Source: a virus. Taken from it: a stretch of DNA of 25,286 nt. The notes beneath the pieces are model-generated. The model was not told where the DNA came from. It ran no database searches and saw nothing but the letters and a program-made list of their open reading frames with translations. This document shows, piece after piece, positions 1 through 6,933 of the stretch (positions within the stretch are counted from its first letter, which is position 1; the number at the start of each line of letters is the position of its first letter). A program made the translations under genes and the position numbers. Location: positions 1-25,286 of IMG/VR virus record IMGVR_UViG_3300021425_002203. One strand, written 5' to 3'.

Positions 1-675
1 GTCTAACTCTTTGTTGATAAATATTATTCCATCTGGATTAAACATATCACTTACCTTTTCGCTACCATAATATACTGGTATTGTCCCACATGCAAAGCAG
101 TCTGTCAATTTTTCTGTAAAGTATGTGTCGTATTTTTCATTCTCTATGGCGACAGAAAACATATAATCTCGTAGACCATCTTCTTTGTAGTCTAAAGTTT
201 TAAACCCTCTACCATACAAGTCTACTTTGTCCCGCCACTTTTCCACATATCTCAGCCTTCTTCTATGACCCTCCGCCCAGGCTTTATTAGACGAAATCAT
301 AGATAGAAGTTTAGTTTTTTGATATATTTCTTTAGTTAAAATCCACGGAGAAGCGTTACTAATTGTATAAAGAAATCCAGGCTTATCTGTTAGAGAGTTG
401 TCACATGTAAAAATTCCTTCACAATGTTGTAATATCTCTTCGTAATTTTCTTCTACATATTTAAATACATCAGGGATAATGGTGCGTGACTCTAACAACC
501 ATGCAAACTTTTTTCTACCGTCATCATTCTTTATGATGTTAAATATTTCTCCGTCAATATAAATATCAACATCTCCGTCGTTATTATCAGACCATTGAAA
601 CTTTTTATTTATATTATTATGAGAAGTGCTGCGGGTGGAAGTAAAAGATTCTCCAGAAATAGCATTAAACTTCAT
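1..675 (-). CDS. GT10-family (fucosyltransferase-like) glycosyltransferase, C-terminus cut by window edge
   Basis: The minus-strand frame is open from an ATG at 675 to the window edge (225 codons), so the C-terminus is missing. The last third holds the GT10 signature: FSVAIENEKYD followed by a TEKL segment and GTIPVYYG (about residues 174-205). This corresponds to the donor-binding region of alpha-1,3-fucosyltransferases (F-x-x-A-x-E-N, then TEK and G-x-x-P-V-x-x-G). The family transfers L-fucose, and in some enzymes related L-sugars, from a GDP donor to a glycan. The first 11 bases overlap the end of the upstream epimerase/dehydratase gene, which suggests coupled translation. It is the last visible gene of a cluster with GDP-mannose 3,5-epimerase, a methyltransferase and a second epimerase, so the donor may be GDP-L-galactose or a derivative. 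The acceptor (virion protein, host glycan or other) is unknown. Family assignment is confident; substrate is inferred. Confidence 0.85.
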   Translation of the reverse strand, partial: MKFNAISGESFTSTRSTSHNNINKKFQWSDNNDGDVDIYIDGEIFNIIKNDDGRKKFAWLLESRTIIPDVFKYVEENYEEILQHCEGIFTCDNSLTDKPGFLYTISNASPWILTKEIYQKTKLLSMISSNKAWAEGHRRRLRYVEKWRDKVDLYGRGFKTLDYKEDGLRDYMFSVAIENEKYDTYFTEKLTDCFACGTIPVYYGSEKVSDMFNPDGIIFINKELD

Positions 676-1495
676 CTTCCATTGCCCTTGCCACTAGTTC
701 GATACCCTTGTTTATACTTGTCTTTGGCTGCCAGTAATTAAGAATAAACTTATCTGGCTGGTTTCTTTTATCCATCTGAACAGAATCTTTTTTATCTGAA
801 GGAACAACTTTAGCGTCATATCTCATGGCGATAATGTTTGCAATATCAATGATTGTTGTAGATAAGAAACTTGTAATATGAAGAGGTGCTTCTTCGGGAA
901 TATCATCATACCTATTCATTAATGTAATTAAAGCCTCAGTACAATCTTCTGCGTAAAGAAATTCTCTTTCTTCTTCGCCGTCCGTCATCATGTCGATTAC
1001 ACCAGCATTACGAGCCTTGTTAATAAAGTCAGTAATAACGTGAGACTTTTCTGGATCATGCTCTATACCATAAACATTCCAGAACTTTACAGTTCTTCCC
1101 TGCAAAACCCTTGTATACTGTTCTCCTACCGCCTTTAATATTCCATATGGCGAGTAGGACATATTACTCATTTGACTGCTGGCAAAAATAAATGGAGTCT
1201 TGTACTTATTCAAGTAACTAAATACCGTATCCATCATCTTAATATTGTTATCTAGAAATTGAAATGTATGCTGGTACTTTGAAAGATATCTAGATCCTCC
1301 GACATCAAAAGCCAGGAAGAAAACAAAGTCTGATTCAGATATATAAGTTTCTAACTTGTCAGACTTTATTCTTAAATCTTCTTCTAACCCATTTACAATA
1401 TCCATGGTAAAAACTTTGTGACCATGTTCTTTTAATTCATTAACTAGGTAGGCACCTACTTGACCAGAAGATCCTAATACTAAAACTCTTTTCAT
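665..1495 (-). CDS. NAD(P)-dependent nucleotide-sugar epimerase/dehydratase (extended SDR)
   Basis: A 276-residue Rossmann-fold protein of the extended short-chain dehydrogenase family, which acts on nucleotide-activated sugars. The dinucleotide-binding loop GSSGQVG is at residues 8-14 and an acidic residue (D32) closes the second strand. The catalytic Tyr-x-x-x-Lys is YGILK (Y117, K121), preceded by a serine-rich strand (ASSQMS). The C-terminal half is substrate-binding and includes RNQPDKF near residue 245. The ATG at 1495 overlaps the stop of the methyltransferase gene as TAATG. It lies between a methyltransferase and the GT10 enzyme in a sugar cluster, so it probably carries out a further step (epimerisation, reduction or dehydration) on the GDP-sugar made by the upstream epimerase. 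The exact reaction cannot be read from sequence. Confidence 0.85.
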   Translation of the reverse strand: MKRVLVLGSSGQVGAYLVNELKEHGHKVFTMDIVNGLEEDLRIKSDKLETYISESDFVFFLAFDVGGSRYLSKYQHTFQFLDNNIKMMDTVFSYLNKYKTPFIFASSQMSNMSYSPYGILKAVGEQYTRVLQGRTVKFWNVYGIEHDPEKSHVITDFINKARNAGVIDMMTDGEEEREFLYAEDCTEALITLMNRYDDIPEEAPLHITSFLSTTIIDIANIIAMRYDAKVVPSDKKDSVQMDKRNQPDKFILNYWQPKTSINKGIELVARAMEDEV

Positions 1496-2094
1496 TAATC
1501 TATCACCTTAACTTTATATTTATCTCCAAATTCAACAACAGCCGTCCCAGAAAAATGACCAATGTCTGTTACGTCGTGAGTTACATATTTAATTTCAGAA
1601 ACAAAGTCAGCAATCTGGGGCCAAATATCGGCTCTTGTATCATCTAAAATAATTATCCCAGACCATGAAATAGATTCAAGAAAATCAAACATTATTCTTT
1701 CCTGAGATCCATCATGGGGGTCAACATCTATCATGATTAAGGGAATATTTTCCCAGTCCAAGCCGGACTCTTTTGTAAAATCCTTAACCTTAAACTCTAT
1801 GTTTTCCTTTTTTAACTCTGTTTGTGCTGGAAGTTTTACTATGTCATAACTAATTACTTTATTAGATTCATTTTTAGACAAAGCCAGGGCGGAATTTCCA
1901 CCTCTTGTTCCTATATCTAAAATGATAGAATTATTAAACTTATGAGAAATATTGGAATAGAGTTTATATTCTGTTTCTCCAGCAGATAGCCTCCATAAAT
2001 ATTCTTCATCACTAAATGATGATATGTATTTAGCAAGGTGCTGTATTTCTTCATTTTGTACTTCCTGTTTACTTATCGTTATTAATTTGCTCAC
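1495..2094 (-). CDS. Class I SAM-dependent methyltransferase (Methyltransf_24-like)
   Basis: A 199-residue protein with a class I methyltransferase core: motif I LDIGTRGGNSALAL (about 59-72), an acidic second strand ending YDIV, and MIDVDPHDGSQ (about 121-131), which resembles the metal-binding acidic motif of Methyltransf_24 and sugar O-methyltransferases. The strand IIILDDTR follows. The start is a GTG at 2094, inside the last 26 bases of the GDP-mannose epimerase gene, behind a GGTGGA Shine-Dalgarno-like stretch. No in-frame ATG lies near. Placed among sugar epimerases and a GT10 transferase, it most likely methylates a sugar hydroxyl on the nucleotide sugar or the finished glycan, but a protein or small-molecule acceptor is not excluded. 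Confidence 0.8.
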   Translation of the reverse strand: MSKLITISKQEVQNEEIQHLAKYISSFSDEEYLWRLSAGETEYKLYSNISHKFNNSIILDIGTRGGNSALALSKNESNKVISYDIVKLPAQTELKKENIEFKVKDFTKESGLDWENIPLIMIDVDPHDGSQERIMFDFLESISWSGIIILDDTRADIWPQIADFVSEIKYVTHDVTDIGHFSGTAVVEFGDKYKVKVID

Positions 2095-3103
2095 TTATCC
2101 ACCCATATGTTTGTCTAATTCCTTCTTTAAGTGGTTGAGAATAATCCCATCCCAACTTTTCTCTAATCAAAGTATTATCAGAATTTCTTCCGTTAACTCC
2201 AATGGGTCCATCAATATGCTTCTTATAAATTTCTTTTCCAGAAACTTCAGAGGTGATATCCACTAGTTCATTAATAGATACCATTTCCTCTGATCCGATG
2301 TTTACTGGTCCTGAAAAATCTGAATCCGTTAGCCTTCTTGTTGCCTCAATGCACTCATCAATATATAAGAATGATCGTGTCTGATCTCCTGACCCCCATA
2401 CTTCAATGGTGTCTCCGCTATCTGCATAGGCCACCTTACGACAAATTGCAGCAGGGGCCTTTTCTTTACCCCCGCGCCATGTTCCTTCGGGTCCAAAGAT
2501 GTTGTGATATCTAGCAATTCTTACTGGGATTCCATGATTTCTAGCGTATGCAAGATAAAGTCTTTCACTAAAAAGTTTTTCCCATCCGTATTCAGAATCT
2601 GGCTCTGCTGGGTATGCTGAATTCTCTGAACAGTTTGGATTGTTTGGATCTAATTGATTTCTTTCTGGATACATGCAGGCAGAACTGCTATAGAAAATTT
2701 TTGTTTTATTGTTTTGTTTTTTTTCATTAAACTTTCTTACAGACTCTAAAACATTTAGATTGATCGTTGCTGAATTATGCATAATATCAGCATCATTTTC
2801 ACCAGTAAAAACATATCCTGCACCACCCATGTCAGCGGCGAACTGGTAAATTTCATCAAACTGTTCGTGGAACTTTGGTGCTATGTTTTCATAGAAATTT
2901 CCTTGCTCTCCATGGAATCTTACAACTCTATCGACAAGCCTGGGGTCTCTAAGATCTCCTACGATAAATTCGTCTGCACATGTCTCTGAGAATTCTGGCT
3001 TTTTAAGATCTACACCTCGTACCCAATGTCCTTCAGACTTGAGTCTTTTTACCATATGACTTCCAATAAAGCCACCAGCACCTAAAACCAACGCCTTTTT
3101 CAT
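2069..3103 (-). CDS. GDP-mannose 3,5-epimerase-like protein
   Basis: A 344-residue extended SDR closely resembling GDP-mannose 3,5-epimerase, which converts GDP-D-mannose to GDP-L-galactose (and GDP-L-gulose). Counting from MKKALVLG, the NAD loop is GAGGFIG (8-14). Residues matching the plant enzyme's catalytic set are present at a constant offset of two: C143 in SSSACMYPE, Y172 and K176 in YGWEK, and K215 in GGKEKAPAA. The AADMGGAGYVF stretch and RYHNIFGPEGTWRGG are also typical. The frame opens upstream at 3136, but the ATG at 3103 is preferred: it has an AAGGGA Shine-Dalgarno and overlaps the stop of the upstream gene as ATGA. It sits in an operon with a methyltransferase, a second epimerase and a GT10 transferase. 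The best-known members are plant enzymes of vitamin C synthesis; prokaryotic and viral homologues act in glycan synthesis. Confidence 0.88.
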   Translation of the reverse strand: MKKALVLGAGGFIGSHMVKRLKSEGHWVRGVDLKKPEFSETCADEFIVGDLRDPRLVDRVVRFHGEQGNFYENIAPKFHEQFDEIYQFAADMGGAGYVFTGENDADIMHNSATINLNVLESVRKFNEKKQNNKTKIFYSSSACMYPERNQLDPNNPNCSENSAYPAEPDSEYGWEKLFSERLYLAYARNHGIPVRIARYHNIFGPEGTWRGGKEKAPAAICRKVAYADSGDTIEVWGSGDQTRSFLYIDECIEATRRLTDSDFSGPVNIGSEEMVSINELVDITSEVSGKEIYKKHIDGPIGVNGRNSDNTLIREKLGWDYSQPLKEGIRQTYGWISEQINNDK

Positions 3104-3279
3104 TCTACTTTCCCTTCTATAATACAATCTATACAATACAACTCAGCCCAATTCTTTGACGCATCCTCCGTCAGGAGGTGTGAGAGAAAATTGTTTTTGG
3201 CTGTTTCATTTAAACAGTCGTAGTTTATGCAAAAAAATTCTTGAGGCTGCTTATACTCTACAGGATTCTTTTTAAACAT
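3100..3279 (-). CDS. Small cysteine-containing protein, unknown function
   Basis: A 59-residue protein filling the space between GMP reductase and GDP-mannose epimerase. I start it at the ATG at 3279 because GGAG lies eight bases upstream; longer versions would run far into the reductase gene without a ribosome site. The stop overlaps the epimerase ATG (ATGA), and the start lies within the last eight bases of the reductase gene. It has a C-x4-C pair (CINYDC) and a later C-x2-C pair (YCIDC), an arrangement that could bind one zinc ion. I recognise no family. Tight coupling on both sides supports a real gene. Confidence 0.6.
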   Translation of the reverse strand: MFKKNPVEYKQPQEFFCINYDCLNETAKNNFLSHLLTEDASKNWAELYCIDCIIEGKVE

Positions 3280-4285
3280 TGATTGCTCCATGGGGGATGT
3301 TTTCGGAAATACTGTTAGGAGATATCCTTCTAACATCTGCGAATAAACAGAGTTCGGAGAGTCTACGCACTCCAGAATAGGAGCAACCACTTCTTAAACC
3401 TCCAGAAATATCATTTAGAATATTGTCTACTGGACCCTTTATCGGAATCATTGTTTCGGCTCCTTCAACAACGGAGATCTTACCGCGAGTATCATTCTGG
3501 GCAGATCTTGAAGCCATTCCCCGAAAAACCTTCTTGTCTCCTATTATCTCACCAGGAGACTCATTGGTTCCCGCCAACATGGAGCCAATCATTACAAAGT
3601 CTGCTCCTAAAGCAAATGCTTTAATCATGTCTCCAGAATTTCTTATTCCACCATCAGCAACAATGGCACAGTCTATTTTATGAGAACTTCGCGCCTTCTC
3701 CGCCTCTATAACAGACTGAAGGGTGGGCAGTCCGTGACCCGTGACAATTCTGGTAGTACACATAGATCCACCACCAATTCCTACACGAATACTCTTAGCC
3801 CCCGCCTCTGCCAAATCTAAATATCCCTGTCCTGTGGCGACATTTCCAGCCATAACATGAATTCCAAATTCTTGGTATACAGATCTTACGGCATTTATTG
3901 TTCTGTCATTATGACCATTTGCTACATCAATACAGATTCCAGAGACTCCTGCATTAATCAATCTTCTTGCATCCATCAGGAAGTCGCCATCTATTCCAAT
4001 AGATCCAAAAATATTTTTATGACCTTGGTCAACAACTGATTTGACCATGGACACCTGGCTTTCTATTGGCTGATGTCTATGCACTATTCCAAGGCCCCCT
4101 CTTGCCGCGAGGGACGCCGACATTTTATCGTCACATACTGTATCCATAGGGGCGGCAATAATAGGAAGATTAAGCCTTAGTCCACCAGCCCTCATTGACA
4201 AGTTAACTTCTTTTCTAGATTCTATTTTGCTGTTTTGAGGAGCCAATAAAATATCATCAAAACATATTGCTTCAGTCTGATTCAT
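3272..4285 (-). CDS. GMP reductase-like enzyme (IMPDH/GMPR family)
   Basis: A 337-residue TIM-barrel enzyme of the IMP dehydrogenase/GMP reductase family. It shows the N-terminal FDDILLAP, the catalytic cysteine loop GGGSMCTTR (C176, T178), [10 protein letters not shown], the phosphate-binding [13 protein letters not shown], and [12 protein letters not shown] near the end. Two points favour GMP reductase (GMP + NADPH to IMP + ammonia) over IMP dehydrogenase. No CBS domains interrupt the barrel near residue 90, and the IMPDH flap with its catalytic Arg-Tyr pair is absent: only a short linker joins [10 protein letters not shown] to VVEGAE (E274, likely catalytic). Its length also suits GMPR. 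CBS-less IMPDHs exist, so this is not certain. The ATG overlaps the preceding gene by 14 bases. With the nearby dCMP deaminase it suggests purine and pyrimidine pool adjustment during infection. Confidence 0.85.
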   Translation of the reverse strand: MNQTEAICFDDILLAPQNSKIESRKEVNLSMRAGGLRLNLPIIAAPMDTVCDDKMSASLAARGGLGIVHRHQPIESQVSMVKSVVDQGHKNIFGSIGIDGDFLMDARRLINAGVSGICIDVANGHNDRTINAVRSVYQEFGIHVMAGNVATGQGYLDLAEAGAKSIRVGIGGGSMCTTRIVTGHGLPTLQSVIEAEKARSSHKIDCAIVADGGIRNSGDMIKAFALGADFVMIGSMLAGTNESPGEIIGDKKVFRGMASRSAQNDTRGKISVVEGAETMIPIKGPVDNILNDISGGLRSGCSYSGVRRLSELCLFADVRRISPNSISENIPHGAINV

Positions 4286-4442
4286 AATCTATTCCCATAT
4301 CAGATAAACTAACTAAGTCTTCATTTTCTATAATTTCTTCATGAAACATTCCGTCTTTATAAAAACGGACAATGGAAAAAGTCACGGTTTGTTTAATAAT
4401 TTCACCCCAACACCGCTCAGACTCTATCCATATATTTTCCAC
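4272..4442 (-). CDS. Small hypothetical protein with GTG start
   Basis: A 56-residue acidic protein of unknown function. The frame is open further upstream, but a GTG at 4442 is the better start: AAGGAG lies six bases before it, and it overlaps the previous gene's TAG stop by one base (TAGTG). The longer version would read 45 bases into that gene. The protein contains predicted beta-rich sequence (ECIIKQ-like WGEIIKQTVTFSIVRFYKDG core) and an acidic tail; no cysteines form a metal site. The stop overlaps the GMP reductase gene. I recognise no family. Confidence 0.6.
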   Translation of the reverse strand: MENIWIESERCWGEIIKQTVTFSIVRFYKDGMFHEEIIENEDLVSLSDMGIDYESD

Positions 4443-4690
4443 TATATGCTCCTTGGGGGGTCGCCCGGAACGCCTTGAAAATGGCACTTATATCCAAAGT
4501 CCATTACTATTTTTCTCATCTTGTGAAGATACTCCATAACAAGAAGTTGCCTCTCATTTGATAAGGACATGACTTCATTTTCATAAACTCTCAAGGCAAC
4601 ATAATGTGGTGTTTCTACTAGGTCAACAATTACATCGAAAGGAGGTTTGTTATCTTTAAGTACCTTTACTAACAGTTTATTTATCATCAT
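4442..4690 (-). CDS. Hypothetical protein downstream of WhiB
   Basis: An 82-residue protein of unknown function. I start it at the ATG at 4690, which overlaps the WhiB stop as ATGA; a second ATG follows immediately at 4687 and has better spacing from the AGGGGA ribosome site, so either could be used. The sequence alternates short strands with a central helix (NERQLLVMEYLHKMRKIVM). It has one cysteine and no transmembrane segment or recognised motif. The arrangement between WhiB and another small gene suggests one transcript. Confidence 0.6.
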   Translation of the reverse strand: MMINKLLVKVLKDNKPPFDVIVDLVETPHYVALRVYENEVMSLSNERQLLVMEYLHKMRKIVMDFGYKCHFQGVPGDPPRSI

Positions 4691-4956
4691 TCCCCTGAGA
4701 TTAACGGTAGTAACTTTTCCCATATTATATCAGTTTTATGAGAGTTTCTTACATTGTCCAGTTTACCTTCATTAAGAAAGATTCCACCCCAGACTCCGTA
4801 AGATTCGGTATTAACACCTTCTTCAAAACACTCCTTGACCACGGGACAAGACAAACACATTCTATCTACTTCTTTAGCAAGTTCTTCATCTTCTTCATAA
4901 AGATCAAAGTATTTTTCTGTATTTGTCCCTGCACAAAGGGCTTCACTCATCCACAT
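4687..4956 (-). CDS. whiB: WhiB-family iron-sulfur transcription regulator
   Basis: An 89-residue Wbl protein. The four cluster-binding cysteines are C8, C34, C37 and C43 in the spacing C-x(n)-C-x2-C-x5-C, followed by the family's G-V-W-G-G turn (54-58). In known members this coordinates a 4Fe-4S cluster and contacts region 4 of the housekeeping sigma factor. The basic C-terminal tail used by many host Wbl proteins for DNA binding is weak here: the tail contains only scattered basic residues. Wbl proteins are confined to Actinobacteria and their phages, so this is the strongest host clue in the window. The ATG at 4956 or the one at 4950 may be the start; both overlap the preceding gene. Phage WhiB proteins are known to interfere with host division genes and superinfection (mycobacteriophage TM4). 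Confidence 0.93.
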   Translation of the reverse strand: MWMSEALCAGTNTEKYFDLYEEDEELAKEVDRMCLSCPVVKECFEEGVNTESYGVWGGIFLNEGKLDNVRNSHKTDIIWEKLLPLISGE

Positions 4957-5161
4957 ATTTTTTAGGAACCTTCCAGCCCTTATCTCCTGGGGAATATCTT
5001 ACAGCCGTTCCCCATCGACCATTGCGGTACATTCCATTCTTTTTATAAAAGCCATCTCTATTAGACTTCCACTCCACAATGTCCCATCCCTCCCAAAATA
5101 AGTTAGGAAACTTGTCAACTAGGGTATGGGCCTGGTCGTAGTTAATAAATCTGCTATTCAT
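4943..5161 (-). CDS. Small tryptophan-rich hypothetical protein
   Basis: A 72-residue protein with six tryptophans and many aromatic and charged residues (for example FWEGWDIVEWKS and GRWGTAVRY). The start is the ATG at 5161, overlapping the deaminase stop as TAATG with GAGGA just upstream. The stop lies 14 bases inside the WhiB gene. No signal sequence or metal motif is seen. The composition suggests a small compact beta-rich fold, but I recognise no family. Confidence 0.65.
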   Translation of the reverse strand: MNSRFINYDQAHTLVDKFPNLFWEGWDIVEWKSNRDGFYKKNGMYRNGRWGTAVRYSPGDKGWKVPKKYVDE

Positions 5162-5544
5162 TATTCCTCACTTGTTGTATAGACAATTTTTCTTATACCT
5201 AGTTCTGTCATTGTTTTATAGCAATTAGAACAAGGCTTGCTGTCACGATTTTGTCCACGCTTATTTACTCTTGCAACATATACAGTTGCTCCAGAAACAT
5301 CACGCGCCTTTCTAATAGCATCAATCTCGGCATGTACAGAACAATGCTGCTTGATATGATCTGTAGAAACAATCATGGGATGGTTTCTTTCTTTGTTTGT
5401 TCCAGTACCTAGGACTCTGCCGCCTCGAACGACAACAGCCCCATGCTTCATCCTGCACTTAGACTGAGTAGCCATATACGATGCTACTGACAAATATGCT
5501 TGGTCGCGCTTAGATATGGCGACCTGCTCCTTTGATAGCCACAA
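5161..5544 (-). CDS. dCMP deaminase-family zinc hydrolase
   Basis: A 127-residue cytidine/deoxycytidylate deaminase-fold protein. The catalytic zinc site is complete: H71-A-E73, with E73 as proton shuttle, and P104-C105-S-N-C108. Upstream GAVVV and GTGTN are the usual strand and substrate loop. The family converts dCMP to dUMP (the route to dTMP) or deaminates other cytosine and pterin-like bases; phage members of this type are usually dCMP deaminases. The start codon appears to be TTG at 5544 behind AGGAG; the next ATG would remove the first strand. The gene is TAATG-coupled to the next. GMP reductase and a MazG-like gene elsewhere in the window also point to nucleotide pool management. Confidence 0.88.
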   Translation of the reverse strand: MWLSKEQVAISKRDQAYLSVASYMATQSKCRMKHGAVVVRGGRVLGTGTNKERNHPMIVSTDHIKQHCSVHAEIDAIRKARDVSGATVYVARVNKRGQNRDSKPCSNCYKTMTELGIRKIVYTTSEE

Positions 5545-5550
5545 TTTCTC

Positions 5551-5919
5551 CTATACTTTGTATACACTAACAGGTATGTTATTGTTTTCTGCATCTGCAA
5601 TGATCGTGTCAAACAATTCAGATCGATCATTTTTAGTTGATAAATATACTACACCATCAACACCATAAGAGTCAAAGTTTTCCACAACATCATTCTTTAA
5701 AACTCTATAAAACCTTGACTTTATCCCCTTTTGTTTAAAAAATTGTTCCGTTTTATTCACAAACTCAGCGGTAAACTGATTAATTTTATATGGTCCAGCA
5801 GTATAAATGTCTAATTTATTTTCATTACCCTTAGCGAGATTATCTATAGCAACAACTACTGCACGGGTAAACGTGTCATAATCTGAGAACTTAGTGTTCC
5901 CGTAAACAAGAATTTTCAT
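5551..5919 (-). CDS. SLOG/DUF2493-like nucleotide-binding protein (tentative)
   Basis: A 122-residue alpha/beta protein. The N-terminus MKILVYGNTKFSDYDTFTRAV resembles the strand-loop-helix of the SLOG superfamily (DUF2493/YspA-like), where G-x-R-x-F-x-D-Y precedes a helix and binds a nucleotide or related ligand. Two further strand-helix units follow (LDIYTAGPYKI and VDGVVYLST), consistent with a Rossmann-like fold, ending in a strand IPVSVYKV. The usual arginine after G is replaced by asparagine here. Such domains sense or process nucleotide signals in several immunity and phage systems, but no partner effector is visible next to it. The ATG is at 5919, seven bases after the tail-type gene's stop region. 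Confidence 0.5.
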   Translation of the reverse strand: MKILVYGNTKFSDYDTFTRAVVVAIDNLAKGNENKLDIYTAGPYKINQFTAEFVNKTEQFFKQKGIKSRFYRVLKNDVVENFDSYGVDGVVYLSTKNDRSELFDTIIADAENNNIPVSVYKV

Positions 5920-5928
5920 TCTTGGCTC

Positions 5929-6417
5929 CTAATATATGTCGGGGAATTCTCCTGAAAGAATCCAAGTATCAGTATCAACTTTAATCAAATCTATATCAGA
6001 CCATTGTGCGGTTAGGTATATGTCAGAAGGGGAATTGATTGTAACTCCGCTTTCTCCAGTAAATTCTACACTACCCTCACCAGATCGTACAACCTTTATT
6101 GAAGACCCCACGGGGATTTCATATGTTTCATTAGAAGGAACAATAAAATTAACAGAAGAAGCCGAATCAGCGAGGAGGATGGAATTAGAGTCTTCATAAA
6201 GAACTGCATAAGAGAATGAAGAAGACCCATTAGATATAGTAGAAACCGATCTTGATGAAGTAATGTTATAGTTATTTGTATCTATAATATTTACCCAAGA
6301 TCCAGAAGTTCCTACTTTAAATCTATTTTCTGATGAATTAAAATATAATTCACCCTCTTCTACAGATAAGGGATCGCTATCAAGTTTTACTAATTTTAGA
6401 GTAGATACTAATTTCAT
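5929..6417 (-). CDS. Tail or virion surface protein (tentative)
   Basis: A 162-residue serine-, threonine- and asparagine-rich protein. The N-terminal part contains EEGELYFNSSENRFKV (about 20-35), a short repeat-like motif frequent in phage tail fibre, baseplate and minor structural proteins (G-x-L-x-F-N-S-x-x-x-x-F-K-V). The rest is predicted beta-rich with SIKVVRSGEGSVEF and a terminal WILSGEF, also typical of such proteins. No enzyme motif or membrane segment is visible. It begins at an ATG that overlaps the preceding stop (ATGA). A role at the virion surface is inferred from composition and motif only; it is a possible acceptor for the glycosyltransferases in this region. Confidence 0.5.
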   Translation of the reverse strand: MKLVSTLKLVKLDSDPLSVEEGELYFNSSENRFKVGTSGSWVNIIDTNNYNITSSRSVSTISNGSSSFSYAVLYEDSNSILLADSASSVNFIVPSNETYEIPVGSSIKVVRSGEGSVEFTGESGVTINSPSDIYLTAQWSDIDLIKVDTDTWILSGEFPDIY

Positions 6418-6932
6418 CTAAATCTACCGCCCCAAAAACTTCTTGTAATCATATCTGGACTGTCATCTGGCGGAGTTGGTGACTTTACATACCCTGGAGG
6501 AATTGCTGCCAATCTGCACTTTCCACCTTCTTCAATTTTATATGAAAGAATCATACATCCAATGCTGCCGTCATCATTTTCATAATGCATGGAACAGTTG
6601 CCACACATTACTCCAATAGCGGCATCCGTATTCATTTCTGCACTTTCATATCCAATCCAAATTCCAGTTTCTTCTGCGTCAAGAGGTCCGTATTCTTCTG
6701 CTATAGATACCAGCGAGTCGTGGAATTTTTTCTCCGCAGGAGGAAGTTCATCATAAAGATTATGCTCCATCTTTGTAACTTCTTTCTTAGAATTTTCCTC
6801 CGCTGCATATAAAGCACGTTGTTGAGCGACAGCCTCCTGTCTAGTAGCATGTGTCCCCCTGACGCTACCATCAGGGCTTACTACGGAATATCCTGACCTT
6901 CCTCTATAGTTATGTCTTACATCGTATGGCAT
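6414..6932 (-). CDS. Phage protein with Cys4 (HiPIP-like) motif
   Basis: A 172-residue two-part protein. The N-terminal part (about 12-45) has VVSPDGSVRGTHATRQEAVAQQ followed by a helix, a small strand-strand-helix unit common at the start of phage hypothetical proteins. The C-terminal part has four cysteines, C110, C113, C126 and C139, in the order C-x2-C, C-x-I, G-x-C-x-L-x-x-I-P-P-G, which resembles a high-potential iron-sulfur-like or zinc-binding knuckle seen in phage structural-region proteins. No catalytic motif is visible. The ATG at 6932 follows AGGGGT and begins one base after the GT4 stop. Function unknown. Confidence 0.6.
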   Translation of the reverse strand: MPYDVRHNYRGRSGYSVVSPDGSVRGTHATRQEAVAQQRALYAAEENSKKEVTKMEHNLYDELPPAEKKFHDSLVSIAEEYGPLDAEETGIWIGYESAEMNTDAAIGVMCGNCSMHYENDDGSIGCMILSYKIEEGGKCRLAAIPPGYVKSPTPPDDSPDMITRSFWGGRFR

Positions 6933-6933
6933 A

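Noticed and set aside
2329-2517. Minus-strand ORF inside the GDP-mannose epimerase gene
   Set aside because: It is an out-of-frame shadow of the epimerase coding sequence.
3272-4285. IMP dehydrogenase
   Set aside because: No CBS domains and no flap with the Arg-Tyr pair were seen, so GMP reductase is preferred, although a CBS-less IMPDH is not fully excluded.
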